A stretch of 64,000 bases of DNA from Planotetraspora phitsanulokensis. GTDB taxonomy: Bacteria > Actinomycetota > Actinomycetes > Streptosporangiales > Streptosporangiaceae. The position numbers and the translations under genes are program-made. The stretch is taken from NCBI RefSeq assembly GCF_016863295.1, contig NZ_BOOP01000011.1:62001-126000 (forward strand), given 5' to 3'. The notes under the pieces were generated by a model. It made no database searches. It saw only the letters and a program-made list of their open reading frames with translations, and had not been told where the DNA came from. This document shows, piece after piece, positions 8,125 to 14,569 of this stretch; within the stretch, counting starts at the first letter, position 1, and each line of letters begins with the position of its first letter.

Positions 8125-8199
8125 CCTCCCCGGTGCGAAGGTCCCGGATACTTCTCTCCAAAAGAAACCGGTCCGGTACCACCTCTGATCTCGGGGAGG
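8125..8199 (+). ncRNA. Y-RNA-like unit 2, minimal, without a tRNA-like module
   Basis: The outer stem CCTCCCCG 8125-8132 pairs perfectly with CGGGGAGG 8192-8199. The internal loop has GTGCGAA on the 5' side and CTGATCT on the 3' side. The inner stem GGTCCCGG 8140-8147 pairs with CCGGTACC 8173-8180, with one mismatch. The invariant ATACTTC follows, and the loop closes through a short TTCT/AGAA hairpin (8152-8155 with 8163-8166). No T-arm, acceptor or D-arm is present. The 5' strand GGTGCGAAGGT closely resembles the Ro60-binding strand of vertebrate Y RNAs. Upstream, TTGACC 8093-8098 and TGACAT 8116-8121 are 17 nt apart, a possible promoter of its own. Confidence 0.72.
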
Positions 8200-8216
8200 C
8201 ACAACTTCATATGCGT

Positions 8217-8311
8217 CTCCCGGTGCGATGGCGGCGGTTACTTCATTGGCTGAACACCTTCGGGTGGCGGTTTCGATATCCGCACACCGCCGCCGGCTTT
8301 TATCTCGGGAG
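8217..8311 (+). ncRNA. Y-RNA-like unit 3 with a reduced tRNA-like part
   Basis: The outer stem is CTCCCG 8217-8222 with CGGGAG 8306-8311. The internal loop has GTGCGAT on the 5' side and TTATCT on the 3' side. The inner stem GGCGGCGG 8230-8237 pairs perfectly with CCGCCGCC 8287-8294. TTACTTC follows the 5' strand. The distal part has a CACC-TTCG-GGTG hairpin (8255-8266) and a T-arm-like hairpin, GCGG and CCGC around TTCGATA (8267-8283). No D-arm is recognisable. A CTTTT run directly after the inner stem (about 8297-8301) could act as a terminator. Confidence 0.72.
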
Positions 8312-8328
8312 GAAAACGACTTCAGAAT

Positions 8329-8463
8329 GTGCCCGGTGCGCAGGCGACGGATACTTCGATTCGGGATCGAGTGGTCGCAGGTTCGAGTCCTGCCGGGGTT
8401 TCGGCCCTGTAGCTCAGGCGGCCAGAGCACTTCGGTTCCGTCGCCGACCTCGATCTCGGGCAC
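8329..8463 (+). ncRNA. yrlA-like: Y-RNA-like unit 4 with a full permuted tRNA-like module
   Basis: The outer stem GTGCCCG 8329-8335 pairs perfectly with CGGGCAC 8457-8463. The internal loop has GTGCGCA on the 5' side and CGATCT on the 3' side. The inner stem GGCGACGG 8343-8350 pairs perfectly with CCGTCGCC 8438-8445. After ATACTTC come a TCGAT/ATCGA hairpin (8356-8370), a T-arm (GCAGG, loop TTCGAGT, CCTGC; 8377-8393), an acceptor-like hairpin capped by a TTCG tetraloop (8394-8399 with 8404-8409), and a D-arm (GCTC, loop AGGCGGCCA, GAGC; 8412-8428). The 5' half reads like an ordinary tRNA start, TGTAGCTCAG. The Ro60 gene begins 50 nt after the unit. Confidence 0.82.
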
Positions 8464-8477
8464 GATCATTCTGAACG

Positions 8478-8508
8478 CGGGCTCCTCCCACACGTAGGAA
8501 GGGGCCCG
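8478..8508 (+). promoter_or_regulatory. Hairpin that pairs with the ribosome binding site of the Ro60 gene
   Basis: CGGGCTCCTCC (8478-8488) can pair with GGAAGGGGCCCG (8497-8508): nine consecutive pairs including one G-U, across an 8-nt loop. The 3' arm is the Shine-Dalgarno region (AGGAAGGGG, 8496-8504) of the gene starting at 8514. Folding would hide the ribosome site, so translation may be conditional. Regulation is inferred. Confidence 0.55.
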
Positions 8509-8513
8509 TCTCC

Positions 8514-10097
8514 ATGTCGAAGTTCAACACGACCGCCGCCCGCCCGGCCGTCTCCAGCCCGGTCACGACCGAGGCCACCCCCAGCGTCCGCACTCACGAG
8601 GGCGCGCCCGGGTACATCCGTGACGCGAAGGGTGAGCTCTTCCTCCTCGCCGTCTCCAACATGGTCGGTGAGAGCACTTTCTACGAGAAGGCCGGCGACC
8701 GCGACGAGCGGTTCCGCGCGCTCGTCCACCAGGTCGCCGTCGAGGACCTCGACTGGATGAGCCGCTTCCTGCCGTGGCTGCGCGGCGAGGCCAACATGCG
8801 GTCCGCGCCCGTCGTCGCCGCACTCGAGGCGGTGAGGGCCCGGCTCACCGCCGGCCTTCAGGGCGGTAACCGCGAGCTGGTCGGGTCCGTGCTCCAGCGC
8901 GCCGACGAGCCGGGCGAGGCCGTCGCCTACTGGATGTCCCGGTACGGCCGGGCGATACCGAAGCCGGTCAAGCGCGGCGTCGCCGACGCCGTGCGACGCC
9001 TGTACACCGAGCGGTCGCTGGCGAAATACGACAGCGCGACCCACGGCTTCCGCTTCGGCGACATGATCGACCTCGTCCACCCCGCCCCTGCCGAGGACAA
9101 ATACAGGCAGGGCGACCTGTTCGCGCACGCGCTCGATCGCCGTCACGGCCGTGACAAGCCGATCCCGGAGTCTCTGGGGATGGTGCGCCTGCGTGCCGAA
9201 CTGCTGGCTCTGCCGGTGGACGAGCGGCGCACGGTCATGGCCGCCGACCCCGGGCGGCTTCGCGCCGCGGGCATGACGTGGGAGGCGCTCGCCGGGTGGC
9301 TGCAGGGCCCGATGGACGCGCAGGCCTGGTCGACGGTGATCCCGTCGATGGGGTACATGAGCCTCATTCGCAACCTCAGGAACTTCGACGAGGCCGGCGT
9401 CAGCGACGAGCTCGCCGGGCAGATCGCGGCCAAGCTGTCCGACCCGGACGAGGTCTCCAGGTCGCGGCAGCTGCCGTTCCGGTTCTACTCGGCGTACCTC
9501 AACGCGCCGTCGCTGCGGTGGGGCCATGCGCTGGACAAGGCGCTGACGCTCGCCACCGGGAACGTTCCGTCCTTCACGGGCCGGACCCTGGTGCTGGTGG
9601 ACACCTCGGCGTCCATGACGTCCGGGACGATCTCGGCACGGTCGACGGTCACGCCGGCCCAGGCCGCCGCACTGTTAGGCGTGACGCTCGCCGCACGCGG
9701 CGACCAGGTCGACCTCGTCGGGTTCGCCGACGGGACGTTCCGCCACGAGATCCGGCGTGGTGCCTCGGTGCTGCGCGAGATCGACCGGTTCTGCGGGCGG
9801 ATCGGCGAGGTCGGCCACGGCACGCAGATCGCCGACGCGCTGCGGCGCTCGTGGAAGGGCCACGACCGGGCGGTGATCCTGTCGGACATGCAGACCATGA
9901 GCGGCCACTATTCGGGCGGCGTCACCGACGCGGTTCCGGCGCACGTGCCTCTGTACGGCTTCAACCTGCAGGGGTACCGCGCGGCGGCGATGCCGACCGG
10001 CCGGGGGAACCGGCACGAGTTCGGCGGGTTCTCCGACGCGTCGTTCCGGCTGATCCCGCTGCTCGAGGCGGGCAGGTCGGCCGGCTGGCCGTTCTGA
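8514..10097 (+). CDS. rsr: TROVE domain protein, bacterial Ro60 orthologue (Rsr)
   Basis: The 527-residue protein has an N-terminal TROVE domain (about residues 30-340), the HEAT-like ring that binds Y RNA and misfolded RNA. A C-terminal von Willebrand A domain follows. The MIDAS motif DTSASMTS is at about residue 363, and VILSDMQTMSG supplies a further metal-site Asp. The length matches known bacterial Ro60 proteins. ATG 8514 follows AGGAAGGGG at 9 nt. Four Y-RNA-like units lie directly upstream on the same strand, which strongly supports function as an RNA chaperone or RNA decay and processing scaffold. No rtcB/rtcA or PNPase gene is adjacent. A strong hairpin terminator follows. Confidence 0.93.
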   Translation: MSKFNTTAARPAVSSPVTTEATPSVRTHEGAPGYIRDAKGELFLLAVSNMVGESTFYEKAGDRDERFRALVHQVAVEDLDWMSRFLPWLRGEANMRSAPVVAALEAVRARLTAGLQGGNRELVGSVLQRADEPGEAVAYWMSRYGRAIPKPVKRGVADAVRRLYTERSLAKYDSATHGFRFGDMIDLVHPAPAEDKYRQGDLFAHALDRRHGRDKPIPESLGMVRLRAELLALPVDERRTVMAADPGRLRAAGMTWEALAGWLQGPMDAQAWSTVIPSMGYMSLIRNLRNFDEAGVSDELAGQIAAKLSDPDEVSRSRQLPFRFYSAYLNAPSLRWGHALDKALTLATGNVPSFTGRTLVLVDTSASMTSGTISARSTVTPAQAAALLGVTLAARGDQVDLVGFADGTFRHEIRRGASVLREIDRFCGRIGEVGHGTQIADALRRSWKGHDRAVILSDMQTMSGHYSGGVTDAVPAHVPLYGFNLQGYRAAAMPTGRGNRHEFGGFSDASFRLIPLLEAGRSAGWPF

Positions 10098-10112
10098 CCG
10101 TCCCGACGAGAG

Positions 10113-10155
10113 AACGTCTCGCGCCACCCCCTCGGGGGCGGTGGCGCGAGGCGTT
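10113..10155 (+). terminator. Long stem-loop after the Ro60 gene
   Basis: AACGTCTCGCGCCACC (10113-10128) and GGTGGCGCGAGGCGTT (10140-10155) form a 16-bp stem with one G-U pair. It lies between the Ro60 stop and the convergent MBL gene. It has no U-tract, as is common in actinomycetes, and probably serves both directions. Confidence 0.7.
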
Positions 10156-10169
10156 CGCGCGTGAAGACG

Positions 10170-10886
10170 TCAGGCCTCGAACGACCGCGCCTGCTCCAGA
10201 GTCCAGGGCTCGCTGTGGCTGTCGACGTACCAGCTGTACTCGTCACGGACGAGACCCGCCACCATCGTCAGGTCGGGTGCGTCATCGGGGGCACGCAGAT
10301 GCGCCGGCGGCGGGTAGTAGCAGTCGCCAAGCAGCGCGACGGACGAGTCGGGGACGAGCACGACCGTCGAGTCGGGCGCGTGCGCGCCGCCGACATGGCG
10401 CAGCCGTACACCGGTGGGAAGGGTCAGCTCGTCGGTGAAGACGCGATGCGGCGGCAGGACGGTGAAACCGTCCCAGGTGTCCATCGCCAGGGCTCGGGCG
10501 CGGAAGCTCGGCCCCAGGCGCGGGTTCGCACGGACCTCGTCGCGCAGGTAGCGGTGGCTCCACGGCCGGGCCGCCTCACGCTGAAGGACGTCCTGGCCGG
10601 CGACGTGGCCGATGATCTCCACATCGGGCCAGGCGCACGCGCCCCAGACGTGATCCCAATGGTGATGCGTGTAGACCAGCCATCTGGCCGGGGGCAACCC
10701 CGCCGCGTCCATGGCGTACTGGATCTCACGGGCGTGCGCGGGACTCTGCCCGGCGTCGACGACCACGCTCCCCGCGTCGTCGGCGACGACGGCGACGCTG
10801 CCTCGAACGTTCTCTGGATCCGGGTCGCCGGGAACGAGCCAGACCCGTCCCGCGAGCGGCCGTATGTCAATGATGTCGATGCCCAT
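10170..10886 (-). CDS. MBL-fold metallohydrolase
   Basis: The 238-residue protein is a metallo-beta-lactamase-fold hydrolase. The metal motif THHHWDH is at about residue 66, a later His lies in VGGAHAPDSTVVLVPD, and an Asp lies in ALLGDCYY. ATG 10886 follows GAGAGGG. Upstream in-frame sequence is not conserved-looking and crosses the ArsR operator, so the longer start is rejected. It is divergent from an ArsR/SRPBCC pair. The substrate is unknown. Confidence 0.85.
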   Translation of the reverse strand: MGIDIIDIRPLAGRVWLVPGDPDPENVRGSVAVVADDAGSVVVDAGQSPAHAREIQYAMDAAGLPPARWLVYTHHHWDHVWGACAWPDVEIIGHVAGQDVLQREAARPWSHRYLRDEVRANPRLGPSFRARALAMDTWDGFTVLPPHRVFTDELTLPTGVRLRHVGGAHAPDSTVVLVPDSSVALLGDCYYPPPAHLRAPDDAPDLTMVAGLVRDEYSWYVDSHSEPWTLEQARSFEA

Positions 10887-10986
10887 CAAACCCTCTCGAA
10901 CAGCGCAGATCGAGCGATCTCTTACTGTGCCAGCACTTCTCGGCTCCACGCAGCCGCTCCAGCTCGCGACGGCACGGGCCTCGCAA

Positions 10987-11010
10987 AAGCGTAACTGGTA
11001 AGTTACGCTT
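10987..11010. promoter_or_regulatory. ArsR-family operator
   Basis: AAGCGTAACT-GGTA-AGTTACGCTT is a perfect 10-bp inverted repeat with a 4-nt spacer, 6 nt before the ArsR start codon. It is the expected kind of site for autoregulation and may also reach the divergent MBL gene. Confidence 0.7.
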
Positions 11011-11015
11011 TCTCC

Positions 11016-11381
11016 ATGGACGAGGTGGCGGCGGCGATCGCGGATCCCGTACGGCGCGAGATCCTGCTGATGCTCCGGAACGGGCGGCTGCCGGCAGGGC
11101 GGATCGCCGGGCGCTTCGCCGTCAGCAGACCCGCCGTGAGCCGGCACCTTCGCGTGCTCAGGGAGAGCGGACTGGTCCACGACGAACTCGTCGGCAGGCA
11201 GCGGTTCTACGTGCTCGACGCCGAACGGCTCACCGAACTCGCCGAGTGGATCGCCCAGTTCACGCGGCCCTCCGGGTGGGAGCACCGCCTCGACGCGCTC
11301 GAGACAGAGGTCTACCGAACCCGCCGCGAACGCGGGACGGCGGCCCTGAAAAAGGACCTTGGAAGGAAGGACACCGCATGA
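11016..11381 (+). CDS. ArsR family helix-turn-helix regulator
   Basis: This 121-residue winged-helix protein has the ArsR pattern AIADPVRREILLMLRNGRLP, then RFAVSRPAVSRHLRVLRESGLV as recognition helix (about residues 30-55), and RQRFYVLDAERL as wing. It has no metal-binding Cys cluster. It belongs to the subgroup always coupled to an SRPBCC gene, which follows with an ATGA stop/start overlap. A strong palindrome precedes it. Confidence 0.88.
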   Translation: MDEVAAAIADPVRREILLMLRNGRLPAGRIAGRFAVSRPAVSRHLRVLRESGLVHDELVGRQRFYVLDAERLTELAEWIAQFTRPSGWEHRLDALETEVYRTRRERGTAALKKDLGRKDTA

Positions 11382-11875
11382 GTCTCACGCCCACCGGCCG
11401 GTTGCTTCGGACCGACACCGGCAGCGATCTCCTCCTCAGCCGTACGTTCCGCGCATCCGCCGAGGACGTGTGGGCCAGTGTCACCGAATCCGACCGGACC
11501 GCCCGCTGGTTCGGGCCGTGGGAGGGCGAGGCCGCTCCAGGCCGGACCATCAAGGTGCAGATGGCGTACGAGGAGCAGGCGCCGTGGTGTGAGATGCGGA
11601 TCGACGCCTGCGAGCCCCCACGGCGGCTGGCTCTGTCGATGACCGACGAGTCGGGGAACTGGCGGTTGGAGCTGACGCTGTCCGAGGCGGACGGCTCGAC
11701 GGAGCTGCGGCTCGTGCACCACCTGGCCGGCGAGGACGGCATCGGCGAAATCGGCCCGGGCTGGGAGTACTACCTCGACATGCTGATGGCCGCCCGCGAA
11801 GGCTCCCCCCAGCCCGACTTCGCCGACTACTACCCCTCGATGAAGGACTACTTCGAGGCGTTGCCCACGGGCTGA
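11378..11875 (+). CDS. SRPBCC/AHSA1-type protein
   Basis: The 165-residue protein has the START-like AHSA1 fold. The signature LLLSRTFRASAEDVWASVTESDRTARWFGPW lies at about residues 15-45, and the C-terminal helix begins at GWEYYLDMLMAA. Its ATG overlaps the ArsR stop (ATGA), so the two are translationally coupled. Such proteins bind hydrophobic small ligands, and the pairing is widespread in actinomycetes. The ligand is unknown. Confidence 0.85.
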   Translation: MSLTPTGRLLRTDTGSDLLLSRTFRASAEDVWASVTESDRTARWFGPWEGEAAPGRTIKVQMAYEEQAPWCEMRIDACEPPRRLALSMTDESGNWRLELTLSEADGSTELRLVHHLAGEDGIGEIGPGWEYYLDMLMAAREGSPQPDFADYYPSMKDYFEALPTG

Positions 11876-11918
11876 AAGCCTCGTCCGGCTGCGGAGACGA
11901 GAGCCCTGTGTGAGAGGG

Positions 11919-12563
11919 CTACAGCGCGGAGATCGAGGCGGGCGCGCGCTCGGCGCGGCTGAGAGCGCGCAGCACGTTGGTCGCGCCGTGGCGGCGCAGC
12001 GCGATGCGGGTCAGGATGTCGACGACGGTCTCGACGACCTCGGCGGGCAGTTCGGGCGTCGGCATCCCCACGCTGTGGGCCAGGTCGTCGCTGTGGACGA
12101 CCACCTCGAGCATCCGGCTCGCCACGAAGTCGTCCAGGCTGATCGACCAGTCCCCCCACCTGGGCCGCCGTACCGGCCGCGACGGCGCGGACGGCAGCAC
12201 GGTGCGCAACTCCTGGACGGTGGCCGCCACCTGAGCCGCCAGCGCGGCGGGACCGTCCTTCGCGTCCTGTTCGCCGCTGGTGCGGATGAGCACGTTGAAC
12301 GGGTCGTCGACATCGGATCCGATCCAGCTCACCCGCGCGTAGTACTCGTGGATCGGGATGACCTCCTCGGTGGGCACCGGCTCGGCGAGCACCTTGGGGA
12401 TGAAGAAGATCTGCCCGGCCAGATGGCCGGCGAGGCCCTGGACGCTGAGCTTGGCCAAGGCGCTCGGATCGTGCCACGAACTCGCCACCTGGGGAGAGGC
12501 GAGCAGTTCGGCCGCCGACGCGGCCGCCGTGAGGTAGAGGTCTCTGATCTGGGCCATCTCCAC
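11919..12563 (-). CDS. Maleylpyruvate isomerase N-terminal-type protein (mycothiol-dependent family)
   Basis: The 214-residue DinB-like protein has a conserved SVQGLAGHLAGQIF segment (about residue 42) with one putative metal His and VVHSDDLAHSVGM (about residue 152) with another. It is in the same broad family as the protein at 2465 but only distantly similar. The end PASISAL is normal for the family. No operon partner is evident; the SigJ-like gene upstream is 171 nt away. Confidence 0.72.
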   Translation of the reverse strand: MEMAQIRDLYLTAAASAAELLASPQVASSWHDPSALAKLSVQGLAGHLAGQIFFIPKVLAEPVPTEEVIPIHEYYARVSWIGSDVDDPFNVLIRTSGEQDAKDGPAALAAQVAATVQELRTVLPSAPSRPVRRPRWGDWSISLDDFVASRMLEVVVHSDDLAHSVGMPTPELPAEVVETVVDILTRIALRRHGATNVLRALSRAERAPASISAL

Positions 12564-12734
12564 GCCTCCAAGGGGAATGCGATCTCCGCCGCCGGGCGAA
12601 ACCCTATGCCCCCGGCGAGCAGGATGTGAGCCCTCGATCAGGCGAACGGGCGGACGTGCGCCGCCTCCTCGACTCGTCCACGCCCCGATGGCGCGGCCGG
12701 GGGCGGTCCGGTCCCCGATCCGGCCGCCCGCCGA

Positions 12735-13619
12735 TCAGCTCGCGAGCCAGGACAGGTCGAGCCGTCCCAGCCGGTCGACGTCGGCCAGCACGTCGATCGC
12801 GACGATCACGCCGCCCGTGACGGTGAATCCCATGACCGAGACGGGGCGGCCGTCCACGGTGACGACCGCGCCCGCGGCGCCGTTGACCAGGACCGGGTGG
12901 ACCGTCGCGTCCGGATTGGCGAACATCAGCGCCCGGCCCGCTATCGCCGCCGCTCCCCGGGTCACCCCGGTGATCTTGGGGTGCGCGGCGCCGCCGTCCG
13001 AGTGCATCGCGGCCTGCGGGTCCAGCAGCGCGACGAGCGCGTCGAAGTCCCCGTGGCGTGCGGCGTCGTAGAACGCCTGGACCGCTTCCTGCTGTCGCGC
13101 CAGATCGGCGTCAGGCGACGGCCCGCCCGCCCGGATCCGGGCACGGGCACGGCTCGCCAGCTGCTTGGTGGCGTCCGGCGACCGGCCGAGCATCGCCGCG
13201 ATGTCGTTGAACGGCACGGCGAACATGTCGTGCAGCACGAAGGCCAGTCGCTCGGCGGGAGTGAGGGTCTCCAGGACCACGTACAGCGCGAGCCCCACCG
13301 ACTCGGCGAGCAACGCCTCCTGCTCGGGGTCGACGCCGTCCGCCGGGCTCACGATCGGATCCGGGACGTGGACATCCAGCGGTCGCTCGCGCCGCGAGCC
13401 GCGCGCCCGCAGCATGTCCAGGCAGATCCGGCCGGTCACCGTGGTCAGCCAGCCGCCCAGGTTCGCCACGTCGCCGGTGTCGGAGCGGCTGAGCCGAAGC
13501 CAGGACTCCTGCACCGCGTCCTCCGCCTCGTGCAGCGAGCCGAGCATCCGATACGCGACCGAGCGCAGATGCGCCCGGTGCTCGTCGAACCGCTCGGCCA
13601 GCCAGTCCTGCTCCGCCAT
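12735..13619 (-). CDS. ECF sigma factor, SigJ-like with SnoaL-type C-terminal domain
   Basis: This 294-residue sigma-70 family factor has region 2 at HRAHLRSVAYRMLGSLHEAEDAVQESWLR (about residues 13-42) and region 4 at LTPAERLAFVLHDMFAVPFNDIAAMLGRSPDATKQLASRARAR (about residues 115-157). The C-terminal SnoaL-like domain (about 175-290) is typical of the SigJ/ECF41 group. The domain usually modulates the sigma factor in place of an anti-sigma protein, and none is adjacent. ATG 13619 is the likely start; the longer frame has no homology. The usual ECF41 partner would be an oxidoreductase or carboxymuconolactone decarboxylase; here the upstream neighbour is an alpha/beta hydrolase. Confidence 0.85.
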   Translation of the reverse strand: MAEQDWLAERFDEHRAHLRSVAYRMLGSLHEAEDAVQESWLRLSRSDTGDVANLGGWLTTVTGRICLDMLRARGSRRERPLDVHVPDPIVSPADGVDPEQEALLAESVGLALYVVLETLTPAERLAFVLHDMFAVPFNDIAAMLGRSPDATKQLASRARARIRAGGPSPDADLARQQEAVQAFYDAARHGDFDALVALLDPQAAMHSDGGAAHPKITGVTRGAAAIAGRALMFANPDATVHPVLVNGAAGAVVTVDGRPVSVMGFTVTGGVIVAIDVLADVDRLGRLDLSWLAS

Positions 13620-13726
13620 GATCACCCTCGCCCGTCGCGTGCCGTCATGACTATGACGTAGCAGATCGAACCGAGGTGACACGAGGCCGCCGAAGTTCCC
13701 GGCGGTCTCGGCGGCAGGGACCGGGG

Positions 13727-14497
13727 TCACCCGGTGAGGATCCTGGTGAATTCGGCCGGATGGGCGAGGTGCGGGAAGTGACCACTGCCCGGGAGAACGG
13801 TGACGGCGACGTCGGGCAGGGCCGACTCCAGCCAATGACGGTACGCCGGGTCCGGTTCGCCGCCCGTCACGTAGTCGTACGCGATGCCGCGCGAGTGGAT
13901 GACCTCCAGGTCGCGCGCCCGGCGTTCACCGAGGTCGGCGGCGGACTCGGTCATGACCTCGTGCCAGTACCCGAGGAGGAGGTCCTGCCGCGGGGTCGTG
14001 GCCGTACGGACGAGTTCCCGCGCCTCCGGCGGCAGCAGGTCGATGTGCATCCTGGCGAGCATGGAGTTCCAGACCTCCCCGTACGCCGGGCTCCGCAACA
14101 CCGGCTCTGCCCTGCGCAGCACCTCTCCGAAGCCGCCCACGAGCAGGGGTTGGTCCACGTTGACGACGCCCCGGGCCGGATACGTCGCGGCGTAGATCGT
14201 CGCCAGCACGCCGCCGAGCGAGTGCCCGACGACGATCGGCGCGTCGAGCCCGGCCTCGGTCACCGCCTGGTGCAGGACCCCCACGACCTCGTCGAGCCGG
14301 TAGGAGTCACGCCGCGGCGAACCTCCGTGCCCGGGCAGGTCGAGGGCCAGCGCCCGCCGGTCCCCCTCGACGGTCGCCAGCTCGTTCAGGACCGGTCCCC
14401 ACTGGCGCCGGTCGTACGAGAGACCGTGCAGGAAGACCAGCGGTGGCCGGTCATCGGCCGTGCCGCGGCTGTCCGCGGAAAGACCACCGAAACGCAT
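13727..14497 (-). CDS. Alpha/beta hydrolase
   Basis: The 256-residue protein has the nucleophile elbow GHSLGG at about residue 92. The oxyanion region is FLHGLSYDRRQWGPV near residue 23, and the final catalytic His is in GSGHFPHLAHP near residue 240. It lies upstream of the SigJ-like gene on the same strand with a 107-nt gap. Substrate unknown. Confidence 0.87.
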   Translation of the reverse strand: MRFGGLSADSRGTADDRPPLVFLHGLSYDRRQWGPVLNELATVEGDRRALALDLPGHGGSPRRDSYRLDEVVGVLHQAVTEAGLDAPIVVGHSLGGVLATIYAATYPARGVVNVDQPLLVGGFGEVLRRAEPVLRSPAYGEVWNSMLARMHIDLLPPEARELVRTATTPRQDLLLGYWHEVMTESAADLGERRARDLEVIHSRGIAYDYVTGGEPDPAYRHWLESALPDVAVTVLPGSGHFPHLAHPAEFTRILTG

Positions 14498-14569
14498 GTT
14501 CTACTCCCATCCCCGAGATTGCATCGGGGAGGCGTAACTCCGGTGTGCACAACCTGTACGTGGCGGGGG

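Noticed and set aside
7973-8463. CRISPR-like array from the repeated CTCCCGGTGCG blocks
   Set aside because: The spacing is irregular (153, 90 and 113 nt), the repeats are short and covary, the spacers are structured RNA, and there are no cas genes.
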